A program made the translations under genes and the position numbers. The notes beneath the pieces are model-generated. The model saw only the letters and a program-made list of their open reading frames with translations, ran no database searches and was not told where the DNA came from. Shown piece after piece: positions 25,639-35,094 of a DNA stretch of 64,000 nt. Origin of the DNA: Lentibacillus kapialis. GTDB lineage: Bacteria; Bacillota; Bacilli; Bacillales; Amphibacillaceae. Within the stretch, counting starts at the first letter, position 1. Every line of letters begins with the position of its first letter. Where the stretch lies: NCBI RefSeq assembly GCF_014646635.1, contig NZ_BMNQ01000007.1:1-64000 (forward strand), in the 5' to 3' direction.

Positions 25639-26955
25639 TTGAAAAAAGCAATCTATTATCTCAATCAATTTTTCGGCCAAATCGGTGGTGAAGAAAAAGC
25701 TGATTATAGGCCGGATATTCAGGAAGGTGTATTTGGTCCGGGAATGCTGCTGAAGAACTGGCTTGAACCTGATATTGAAGTGACACATACCGTTGTTTGC
25801 GGAGATAATTACTTCGGTTCCAAAAAAGATGAAGCAGTTGAAATCATTCTGGATCTTCTGGAAAATAAGACGTTTGATGTATTTATTGCAGGCCCTGCTT
25901 TTATGGCGGGGAGATACGGATTTGCCTGTGGTGAAATCTGTAAGGCAGTCAAAGAGACATTTAATGTCCCTGTTTTAACGAGTATGAACGTGGAAAATCC
26001 GGCTGTCGAAATGTACAGAAAGGATATTTATATCTTTTCCGGCGGCAGAAGTGCTGCAACAATGCGAAAAGATGTGCCGACAATGGCCGACTTCATTACA
26101 CGTTTGCTTGCAGGTGAGGAAACACTGTCGGCGAGGGAGGAAGGTTACTTCCCTATGGGTATCCGTGGTGAAACATTCGTGAAACCACCGAAAATGGGAG
26201 CCGACCGGGCCGTTGAGATGCTCCTGCAAAAATTAAACGATGACGAGTATGAGACAGAAATCCCGATACCGAAGATTGATAAAGTCCCCATTGCACCGCC
26301 TTTGGCTGATTTAAATAAAGAAACAGTAGCGCTCGTAACATCAGGGGGTATCGTACCTGAAGGAAATCCGGATGGAATTCAGTCCGCTTCTGCTACGAAA
26401 TGGGGAAAATACGATATAACCGGTCAGGGCGAACTGAAAGCAGGTGAATGGGAGACAATCCACGCCGGGTTTGATCCGAGCGCCGCCAACGAAAATCCAA
26501 ATGTGGTTGTTCCGTTGGATGCGATGCGGCACTTTGAAAATGAAGGCAAAATCGGACGTTTGTATCACTTCCTGTACACTACGGTCGGCACGGGGACCAG
26601 TCAGGCGGAAGCAAGCCGAATGGGCAACGAGATTGCCAACGAACTGCTTGAGGCAAATGTTTCGGCAATTGTCCTGACATCCACCTGAGGAACGTGTACG
26701 CGTTGCGGGGCAACGATAGCAAAAGAAATTGAAAGAGCAGGCATACCAATCGTGCAAATGGCAAACATCGTGACGATCGCTAAAACGGTTGGTGCTAATC
26801 GGATTGTTCAGACTGTGTCCATTCCACATCCGCTGGGTGATCCGAATCTGACGGAAGAGGAACAATGGAATTTGCGAAGGCACCGTGTTGGGGTCGCCCT
26901 CGATGGTTTAATGCAAGAGATTGAAGAACCCTCAATTTTTGATGTGACTATATAA
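25639..26955 (+). CDS. grdH: Betaine-type reductase selenoprotein B, beta subunit (GrdH/GrdB family)
   Basis: A TTG start (25639) after AAAGGAGGTGA gives 438 residues with an in-frame UGA at 26686-26688. The UGA sits in the family motif STUGTCTRCGATIAKEIERAG (U350, then C353 and C356), where GrdB/GrdH proteins carry selenocysteine, and the frame continues to TAA 26953. A short hairpin starts 12 bases after the UGA. The protein would take the carbon-nitrogen bond of the bound substrate and pass the carboxymethyl group to the selenium of GrdA. Stopping at UGA would remove the active site, so read-through is required. Confidence 0.93.
26701..26715 (+). promoter_or_regulatory. SECIS-like hairpin of grdH
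   Basis: CGTTGC pairs with GCAACG around a GGG loop, beginning 12 bases after the UGA. Distance and G-rich apical loop fit bacterial SECIS elements read by SelB. Confidence 0.65.
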
Positions 26956-26979
26956 AATGTTTAAGGAGAGTGCTGGATC

Positions 26980-28414
<1,435 letters not shown>

Positions 28415-28415
28415 C

Positions 28416-29867
28416 ATGATTACACCGGTTGTCAAAGGTGCCTCTTCGGTCATTGCCCATACGCCTGGTCTGGTCCGCCACGGTTCTAAGCCCACAAGGG
28501 AAACAGCGAAAAATGATCATTTACTTGACGAGATTTTGGCTAATCTCAGAAACTATGAAGAAGCCGTTGCATACCCGCCAAACCAGGTGTTCATCGGCAA
28601 TATGCGGCCTGATGATCTAAATGAATATGCACGGCCATGGACTAATGTGAAGCTTACGGATGCAGAGCGATTCGGGCCGTCCGGTGAAATCGTTCCCGAG
28701 GATGAATTTTACGGGTGGCTTAAAATAGCTGACGAGTTTCAATTGGTTTATTTGGAAAAAACGTTTTTATTGGAATTGAAGGAAAAACTCACAAATCATC
28801 CAATCATACAACCGGAAGATTTTGAGCGCCTGGGTGAAGGGAAGGATATCGAAGTAATCGAAAAAGCGTTAGCCCAGGGCAAAGCTGAACCATTGCATGT
28901 GAACGGTAATAAGCTGGTTGGTTATGTGCAGACAGGGCATGATGAAGATCCCTTTTTGACCGCTGAGATTATTTTGGAAAATCTGTGCAATAAGGCTTCA
29001 GGTATTATTGCCATGCGTCATGTTCTGTATTCATTTGATGTTACAGCAGAAGATGTTGACTATGTATTTGGCTGTGACGAAGAAGCGGTTGGTGACCGCT
29101 ATCAGCGCGGCGGTGGTAATATAGCCAAATCCATTGCTGAACATGCAGCCTGTGTCAACGCAACGGGCTCTGACATTAAAGCTTTTTGCTGTGCCCCTGC
29201 CCATTCAGTGAATATTGCTGCAGGACTTATCCAAGCGGGAATCTACGAGGAAATTGTTATTATTGGGGGCGGCAGTTTGGCAAAACTGGGGATGAAGTTT
29301 GCCGGGAATTTAAAACATGATATGCCGATTGTGGAAGATCAGATGGGAGCTATTGCCATGATTATTGGCAAAGACGATGGAAAAAGTCCGGTGATTCGCA
29401 CAGACAGTATTGGCAAACATGATATCTCCGCGGGCTCCTCTGCACAAGCTATCTACAAATCATTAATTATTAAGCCGTTGGAGCGGTTTGGAAGGGGGAT
29501 TCTGGATATCGATAAATATGCAGTCGAACTTCATAACCCGGATGTGACAGAACCCAATGGCAATGGTAATGTGCCCAGAACAAACTACCGTACAATTGCT
29601 GCGATGGCAGTTCTGAGAGGAGAAATGGAAAAAGCAGAAATGAATCATTTTGAGAATAAACATGGTATGGCCGGTTTTTCGCCGACCCAGGGCCATATTG
29701 CCTCAGCCATTCCATTTCTTGGCCACGCACGGGAAATGATCATGAACGGTGACATTAATAATGCCATGTTTGTTGGCAAAGGCAGTCTTTTCCTTGGCAA
29801 AATGACAAACCTGTCCGACGGGATGTCTTTCCTTATTGAAAAAAATGAAGGGGTGAATGAACCATGA
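28416..29867 (+). CDS. grdC: Glycine/sarcosine/betaine reductase protein C, beta subunit
   Basis: The ATG at 28416 after GAGGAGG gives 483 residues. GrdC landmarks are the N-terminus TPVVKGASSVIAHTPGLVRH, YPPNQVFIGNMRPDDLNEY, CVNATGSDIKAFCCAPAHSVN and GFSPTQGHIASAIPFLGHA. The protein resembles 3-oxoacyl-ACP synthase III. With GrdD it takes the acyl group from selenoprotein A and releases acetyl phosphate, allowing ATP formation by acetate kinase. No grdD follows: the next gene is trxA, overlapping by four bases (ATGA). Confidence 0.92.
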   Translation: MITPVVKGASSVIAHTPGLVRHGSKPTRETAKNDHLLDEILANLRNYEEAVAYPPNQVFIGNMRPDDLNEYARPWTNVKLTDAERFGPSGEIVPEDEFYGWLKIADEFQLVYLEKTFLLELKEKLTNHPIIQPEDFERLGEGKDIEVIEKALAQGKAEPLHVNGNKLVGYVQTGHDEDPFLTAEIILENLCNKASGIIAMRHVLYSFDVTAEDVDYVFGCDEEAVGDRYQRGGGNIAKSIAEHAACVNATGSDIKAFCCAPAHSVNIAAGLIQAGIYEEIVIIGGGSLAKLGMKFAGNLKHDMPIVEDQMGAIAMIIGKDDGKSPVIRTDSIGKHDISAGSSAQAIYKSLIIKPLERFGRGILDIDKYAVELHNPDVTEPNGNGNVPRTNYRTIAAMAVLRGEMEKAEMNHFENKHGMAGFSPTQGHIASAIPFLGHAREMIMNGDINNAMFVGKGSLFLGKMTNLSDGMSFLIEKNEGVNEP

Positions 29868-30181
29868 TGGATGTAAACAAAGGAAATTTTAATCAGGAAG
29901 TGCTGGAAGCCGACAAACCAGTGGTTGTTGATTTTTGGGGGCCGAGTTGTGTGCCGTGTAAACAATTAATGCCTGATGTGGAAGAATTGTCGGAAATCTA
30001 TCAGGACAGGGTTAAAGTTGTCAAATTGAATACAGCTGAAAACAGGCGGCTTTGTATTGATTATCGTGTGATGGGGCTTCCGGCTTTTCTCGCATTCAAG
30101 GACGGTAAAGAAGTGAACAGGATCTCAGGTGGCGACCTGACAATAGAAAATATCGAGGAATTAATATTAGAACAGGGTTAG
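29864..30181 (+). CDS. trxA: Thioredoxin with CVPC active site
   Basis: The 105-residue thioredoxin has VVVDFWGPSCVPCKQLMPDV, with CVPC instead of the usual CGPC and Ser before it instead of Trp. As I recall, thioredoxins linked to glycine reductase in Eubacterium acidaminophilum and clostridia also have the CVPC form, so this is a specialised partner of selenoprotein A and the adjacent thioredoxin reductase. The cis-Pro loop MGLPAFLAF is present. It overlaps grdC by four bases. Confidence 0.93.
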   Translation: MMDVNKGNFNQEVLEADKPVVVDFWGPSCVPCKQLMPDVEELSEIYQDRVKVVKLNTAENRRLCIDYRVMGLPAFLAFKDGKEVNRISGGDLTIENIEELILEQG

Positions 30182-30298
30182 TAAACGGACATTGGGATAC
30201 ATGTTAATGACAGGGACTCCCGGTAAGGGCATTAGCATTATCCCATTTTTCTATCATGTTATTAAAGATCGTATGATTTACGTAAGGGGAATTGGTAA

Positions 30299-31516
30299 AT
30301 GTATTTTATCAAACATTCAATACTAAATTACTGGAATCCATATATTGCGCTCCTACTGGCCGGTATTTTAAGTGCGTTATATTTCGCTTTTACGGGAGCA
30401 GTGTGGGCCGTTACGGGTGAATTCACACGCCTGGGCGGGGAATTCCTGGGACTTTTCGGTGCCGATATATCAGGTTGGGCATATTTTGATATGATCCGGA
30501 TGGATGGAACAACATTGACACGTCCGGGTGGCTGGATGATTTGGGGCATGTTTGCCGGTGCGCTTATCATGGTATTATTGAGTAACAATTTTAAAATTCG
30601 TGTTCCAAGGCAAAAACGACGTTATGTACAGGGACTCTTCGGTGGCATCATTGCGGGATTTGGTGCACGTTTGGCGCTTGGCTGCAATCTGGCAGCCTTT
30701 TTTACCGGTGTGCCCCAGTTCTCCTTGCATTCCTGGATTTTTATCGTTGCAACAGGTGCCGGTTCGTATATTGGAGCGAAAATCGTGCAAACCCGCTGGT
30801 GGAAAGGAAAGCCTGCCTTAGCGAAAGGGGGCGGCAAGTCAACTGTAAAGGCAACCAGGACAATACAACCCTTTGTCGGTGGAGTTATCGCTGTTTTATA
30901 TTTATCGCTTATTGTACTTTTTTTTGCTCAAGGGCAAATTTTACTGGGATTCGGTGCTCTGTTTGGCGCGCTTTTTGGTATTCTTATTGAAAGAGGACAA
31001 ATTTGTTTTACGTCAGCTTTTCGTGATTTATGGATTATGGGTCGCAGCATCATGGCCAAAGCGATTATAGCCGGTATGGCGGTCAGTTCTGTCTTGACGA
31101 TTGCGGTCATTGCTTCCTATGGTATGCTCCCCATTACACAAATCGCTGCCCCAAGCACTTTCATTGGAGGCGCATTGTTTGGTCTTGGTATTGTCATGGC
31201 TTCCAGTTGCGAAACCGGGATGATGTATCGTTTGATGGAAGGGCAGATTTTATATTTCACGGTATTTGCAGGAAATATAGCCGGCGCAACTTTTCTCGCG
31301 TTTGCCTGGGATCATCTTGGTGTTTATGATCTATTTGTTGCCAGTGGAGCGGAACTAAATCTTGTTCCGGCTTTTGGTCCTGTGGGTGCCGTGCTTGCAA
31401 CACTGCTGATCCTGCTTGCCCTGTATATTATTGTTAAGTTACGCGGTGACAATTATCATGCTGTTCTCAACGTGAAAAAGGGAGGTAAAAGGTATGCAGG
31501 AACAGATGCAAGCTGA
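30299..31516 (+). CDS. yedE: YeeE/YedE-family membrane protein linked to selenium
   Basis: The 405-residue protein has about nine to ten helices and two YeeE/YedE (Sul_transp) halves, each with a conserved Cys: ALGCNLAAFFTGVPQFSLHS, then GQICFTSAFRDLW and MASSCETGMMYRLMEGQ. The family moves sulfur compounds such as thiosulfate; the YedE/FdhT branch is found with selenium genes and is a candidate selenium importer. Here it lies between trxA and the YedF-like/selD genes, which supports that role. GTAAGGGGAATT precedes ATG 30299. It overlaps the next gene by 23 bases. Confidence 0.85.
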   Translation: MYFIKHSILNYWNPYIALLLAGILSALYFAFTGAVWAVTGEFTRLGGEFLGLFGADISGWAYFDMIRMDGTTLTRPGGWMIWGMFAGALIMVLLSNNFKIRVPRQKRRYVQGLFGGIIAGFGARLALGCNLAAFFTGVPQFSLHSWIFIVATGAGSYIGAKIVQTRWWKGKPALAKGGGKSTVKATRTIQPFVGGVIAVLYLSLIVLFFAQGQILLGFGALFGALFGILIERGQICFTSAFRDLWIMGRSIMAKAIIAGMAVSSVLTIAVIASYGMLPITQIAAPSTFIGGALFGLGIVMASSCETGMMYRLMEGQILYFTVFAGNIAGATFLAFAWDHLGVYDLFVASGAELNLVPAFGPVGAVLATLLILLALYIIVKLRGDNYHAVLNVKKGGKRYAGTDAS

Positions 31517-31733
31517 TTTCACATTGGATTTACGGGGCGAATCCTGTCCCTATCCGGTTATATATACGTTGGATACACTTGAAGGTTTAGAAGGAGGGAA
31601 GCTTCTGAAAATCATAACCGATTGTCCGGCATCTTTCAGGAATGTCCCCGAGGAAACAGTGAAACGCGGGTATCAGTTGGCAGATTTCCCGATTAAAAAC
31701 GGTCAGGACATTTTGTTCTATGTTTATACTTAA
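31494..31733 (+). CDS. yedF: TusA/SirA-family protein, YedF-like
   Basis: The 79-residue protein has the family signature LDLRGESCPYPVI with the active Cys of CPxP, followed by the two-layer alpha/beta pattern (KLLKIITDCPASFRNVPEET). TusA-like proteins carry sulfur, and YedF-type members associated with selenium genes are thought to carry selenium. Its position just before selD suggests it hands selenium from the YedE-like protein to selenophosphate synthetase; this is inference from context. AGGGAGGTAAAAGGT precedes ATG 31494. Confidence 0.85.
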   Translation: MQEQMQADFTLDLRGESCPYPVIYTLDTLEGLEGGKLLKIITDCPASFRNVPEETVKRGYQLADFPIKNGQDILFYVYT

Positions 31734-31767
31734 AGCCATCTTTCCATTCAGTGAAGGAGGTGATTGC

Positions 31768-32814
31768 ATGACGAGAGAAGAAATCAAGTTAACCGCACTA
31801 TCCAGTAAAGCCGGCTGAGGATGCAAAATTGGTCCGGAAGACCTGGCGCAAGTTTTGCGTCATTTACCAGCGACTACACCAAATCCGAACTTGCTTATTG
31901 GTTCGGATACATCCGACGATGCCGGCGTATACAAGATAAGCGATGATACGGCATTGGTGCAAACCCTGGACTACTTTACACCGATTGTTGATGATCCTTA
32001 TATGTTCGGACAAATTGCAGCTGCAAATGCCTTAAGTGACGTTTACGCTATGGGTGGAAAACCGATTACGGCTATGAACATCGTCGGGTTTCCCGTGAAC
32101 ACACTTGGTAAAGACATATTAGCAGATATTCTGTCCGGAGCTGCTGCAAAAGTTGCTGAATCAGGAGCTGTTTTGGCAGGCGGGCATTCAATCGATGATC
32201 AGGAGCCAAAGTTTGGGCTGTCAGTTACCGGTACGATTCATCCGGATCACATTTTATCCAATGCAGGGGCAAAACCCGTTGACGTATTGATTCTTACAAA
32301 ACCAATTGGCGTCGGCATCCTGACAACCGCAAAAAAAAAAGACTTGCTGGCGAAAGAAGAACTTGAAACAGTAACAAACGTTATGGCGGCTTTAAATAAA
32401 GATGCGGCAGAGGTTATGGCCGATCATAATGTGCACGCCTGTACGGATGTTACCGGCTTTGGACTGCTTGGTCATATTTTGGAGATTGCCGAGAACAGCC
32501 AAGTTGGCATCACGCTGTCAAGCGGGGAAGTGCCGATTTTGAAAAGAGCGAAGACGCTCGCTAAACAAGGCGTTATTCCAGGCGGTACGAAGAAAAACCA
32601 CAAGTGGCTGTCTAATCGTGTTGAATATGCCGATTCCATTAATGATATTGATCAGTTAATTCTTTGCGACGCGGTAACTTCAGGAGGCCTCGTTATATCT
32701 GTACCTGAAACAGAGGGAGAACGACTGGTACATGCGCTTGCAAATCGTCAAATCGAGCCGGCCATCATCGGCAGCGTGACCAACAAGAATAAAGGTCGGG
32801 TGAGTGTGAGCTAG
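31768..32814 (+). CDS. selD: Selenophosphate synthetase, selenocysteine-containing
   Basis: ATG 31768 follows AAGGAGGTGATTGC. The frame has an in-frame UGA at 31816-31818 (U17) in the catalytic motif SSKAGUGCKIGPEDLAQ, where other SelD proteins have Cys or Sec before GC-Lys. It continues for 348 residues with DDAGVYKISDDTALVQTLD, the ATP-binding GGHSIDDQEPKFGLSVTG and TDVTGFGLLGHILEI. The enzyme makes selenophosphate from selenide and ATP. Because it needs Sec itself, SelD depends on the product it supplies. A GU-containing hairpin follows the stop. Confidence 0.96.
31831..31843 (+). promoter_or_regulatory. SECIS-like hairpin of selD
   Basis: GGTC pairs with GACC around a CGGAA loop, starting 12 bases after the UGA. 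The stem is short, but spacing and the GG-containing loop match the other two. Confidence 0.5.
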
Positions 32815-32844
32815 GAAGGGGAACGGGTTGATCAGTTCCTTTTC
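32815..32844 (+). terminator. Hairpin after selD
   Basis: GAAGGGGAAC pairs with GTTCCTTTTC (two G-T pairs) across GGGTTGATCA right after the stop. The T run is weak. Confidence 0.45.
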
Positions 32845-32916
32845 ATCATATAGAGAGACACGGAAGTTAATGGATGGTTTTCTTTAATTCAGAAAGGTCC
32901 ATAAGCGAAACAAGGT

Positions 32917-33013
32917 TGGCGGGACTGTGTGGGAATCGAACCCACCGAAGACGGCACGCGTCTCCCGCAGGGTTTTGAAGACCCGGGAGGACACCAGTCA
33001 CTCAGCCAGCCCC
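32917..33013 (-). tRNA. selC: tRNA-Sec (anticodon UCA)
   Basis: Read on the minus strand, this 97-nt gene starts GGGGCTGG and ends CAGTCCC G CCA with CCA encoded. The anticodon loop CTTCAAA has anticodon TCA (plus strand 32976-32978), which reads UGA. The acceptor stem has seven good pairs plus an eighth position, the D stem is long (GAG.GAC with GTC.CTC, six pairs), and the variable arm has seven pairs (GGAGACG with CGTCTTC). The T arm is GTGGG/CCCAC. These are marks of selenocysteine tRNA. An extended -10 (TGTATAAT) lies on the minus strand at 33057-33064. It is antisense to its neighbours selD and selB. Confidence 0.97.
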
Positions 33014-33150
33014 ATAAATTAGCTTTATTTTTCAGATACATCTTTATAGTCGAAATATTATACATTAATAATACCATATTTTTTAAAAAATCGCACGGCT
33101 GAAATGCTCTGGTTGAAGAAAATTTTTACAGACAAAGCGGGGGGATTAAA

Positions 33151-35043
33151 ATGGATGATGCTTACTTTACGATTGGTATGGCAGGCCATATTGATCATGG
33201 CAAAACAGCCCTGACGAAAGCACTTACAAACGTGGATACCGATCGCTTAAAGGAAGAAAAGGAACGGAAAGTATCAATTGAACCTGGTTATGCACCTTTG
33301 GAAACAAAGGATGGCAGCCACGTTTCGATTGTGGATGTGCCGGGGCATGAACGGTTTATCCGCCAGATGATTGCCGGAGTCGCAGGTATTGATCTTGTCA
33401 TTCTGGTAATCGCTGCGGATGAAGGGGTGATGCCGCAAACAAGGGAGCATTTGCAAATTTTGGAGTTTCTTGGCGTCCAGCATTGTATTGTCGCGGTATC
33501 CAAAATAGATCGTGTTGATGCGGAATTGCTCGACTTTGCTATAGAGGATATCAGGGAAAGTATAGCCGGGACCATTTTTTCTGAGGTCCCATTGGTTTGC
33601 GTTGACAGTATCTCCGGAAAAGGTATCGATCAGCTAAGACGACAAATTGTATCTGAACTGGAAAAGACAGTATTTCGGGATGCTTATGGCTCGTTTCGAC
33701 TGCCAATTGACCAGGTGTTTACAGTGAGAGGACAGGGAACGATTGTGAGAGGAACCATTTATGAGGGCATTGTACAAAAAGGGAGTCCATTGACTATTCT
33801 TCCCGGAGGTTACAAAGTGAGAGCGCGGCAAATTCAGGTCCATCGTCAGGGACAGCGTATATCGCGTGCCGGTCAGCGAACAGCTATAAATCTTAGTGGA
33901 ATAGACAAGGAAGACATCGAGCGTGGGGATGTGCTTGTTGCCTCCGATCACTTTTTGGTGACGAATACGATTGATGTCAACCTGCAGCTTGTCGAAAACT
34001 TGTCCTCACCTGTAAAACAGCGGATGCCGGTAAAAGTACACACCGGGACATCTGAAGTGATGGGGAGAATCGTCTTTTTCGACAGGAATGAAGTGATCCG
34101 GGATGATGATGATGTTTTGTGCCAGATTCGCTTGGAGGAAAAGATTGTTGTTTGCCGTGGTGACCGTTTTATTCTAAGAAGACCCACACCGGTTGAAACA
34201 CTTGGCGGCGGATGGGTGATTGAGCCTAAAGGAAACAAGTACCGTTTTGGTGAAACCACAATGGACATGTTGCAGAAAAAGAAAGACGGGACACCAGAAG
34301 ATTTAGTTAAAGATGTCTTAATGAAGCATAAATTGCTGAATGTGAAACAGTTGATTCAATATACGTCCTTTGATGAACCTGGAATGAAGGCCGCAGTCAA
34401 TAAAGGCATTGACACCCGGCAATTGGTACAAGTAACAGGGGACAAGTACGCCCTGGCGAAAGACGTCATCATGATAAAGGACATGGTATCACAGCAATTG
34501 CAGAATCGCCACGATGAATTTCCGATGCGGCCGGGAATCAGTAAGGCTGAAATCGTGCAATCGTTTAATGGTCAGTTTCCGAAGCGGCTCGTGGAATTCG
34601 GTTTGGATTCAATGCTGTCAACCGGTGAAATACAGAAGGATAAACAGTTCCTTGCCTTATCTGGTTTCACACCATATTTGCCTGAAAAATGGAAAACGCA
34701 AATGGAAGCGATTATTAATCAGCTTGAAGCGGATGGCCTGCAGGTGAAGAGGTGGACAGAATATATAACGCATACAACGGTGCTGAAACAAGAAGCTGAA
34801 GACTTACACGCCTACCTCATTCATACTGAACAGGCACATCCGTTAACGCGTGAACTCATTATTCATCATAAGACGTTTACAGGTGCTTTATTAATGTTAA
34901 AAGCCGGCACAAATGAGACATTCGGTTTAAAAGAGGCGAAAGATGCACTACAGGTATCCCGAAAATATTTGGTTCCGTTTTTGGAACTATTGGATCAATA
35001 TAAACTGACTAAAAGAGTCGGCGATAATCGAAAATGGATATAG
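33151..35043 (+). CDS. selB: Selenocysteine-specific elongation factor
   Basis: The 630-residue GTPase has G1 GMAGHIDHGKTALTKAL, G3 DVPGHE, G4 in the variant form SKID, and EF-Tu-like domains to about residue 350. C-terminal winged-helix domains follow (about 370-630), which bind the SECIS hairpin. It delivers Sec-tRNA to the ribosome at the UGA codons of grdH, grdA and selD. AGCGGGGGG precedes the ATG. It converges on selA with 51 bases between the stops. Confidence 0.95.
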   Translation: MDDAYFTIGMAGHIDHGKTALTKALTNVDTDRLKEEKERKVSIEPGYAPLETKDGSHVSIVDVPGHERFIRQMIAGVAGIDLVILVIAADEGVMPQTREHLQILEFLGVQHCIVAVSKIDRVDAELLDFAIEDIRESIAGTIFSEVPLVCVDSISGKGIDQLRRQIVSELEKTVFRDAYGSFRLPIDQVFTVRGQGTIVRGTIYEGIVQKGSPLTILPGGYKVRARQIQVHRQGQRISRAGQRTAINLSGIDKEDIERGDVLVASDHFLVTNTIDVNLQLVENLSSPVKQRMPVKVHTGTSEVMGRIVFFDRNEVIRDDDDVLCQIRLEEKIVVCRGDRFILRRPTPVETLGGGWVIEPKGNKYRFGETTMDMLQKKKDGTPEDLVKDVLMKHKLLNVKQLIQYTSFDEPGMKAAVNKGIDTRQLVQVTGDKYALAKDVIMIKDMVSQQLQNRHDEFPMRPGISKAEIVQSFNGQFPKRLVEFGLDSMLSTGEIQKDKQFLALSGFTPYLPEKWKTQMEAIINQLEADGLQVKRWTEYITHTTVLKQEAEDLHAYLIHTEQAHPLTRELIIHHKTFTGALLMLKAGTNETFGLKEAKDALQVSRKYLVPFLELLDQYKLTKRVGDNRKWI

Positions 35044-35094
35044 GATGAATCTTCCGCCTGAATCGAATATTGTGGTGGAGCTTCCATTGTCTTG

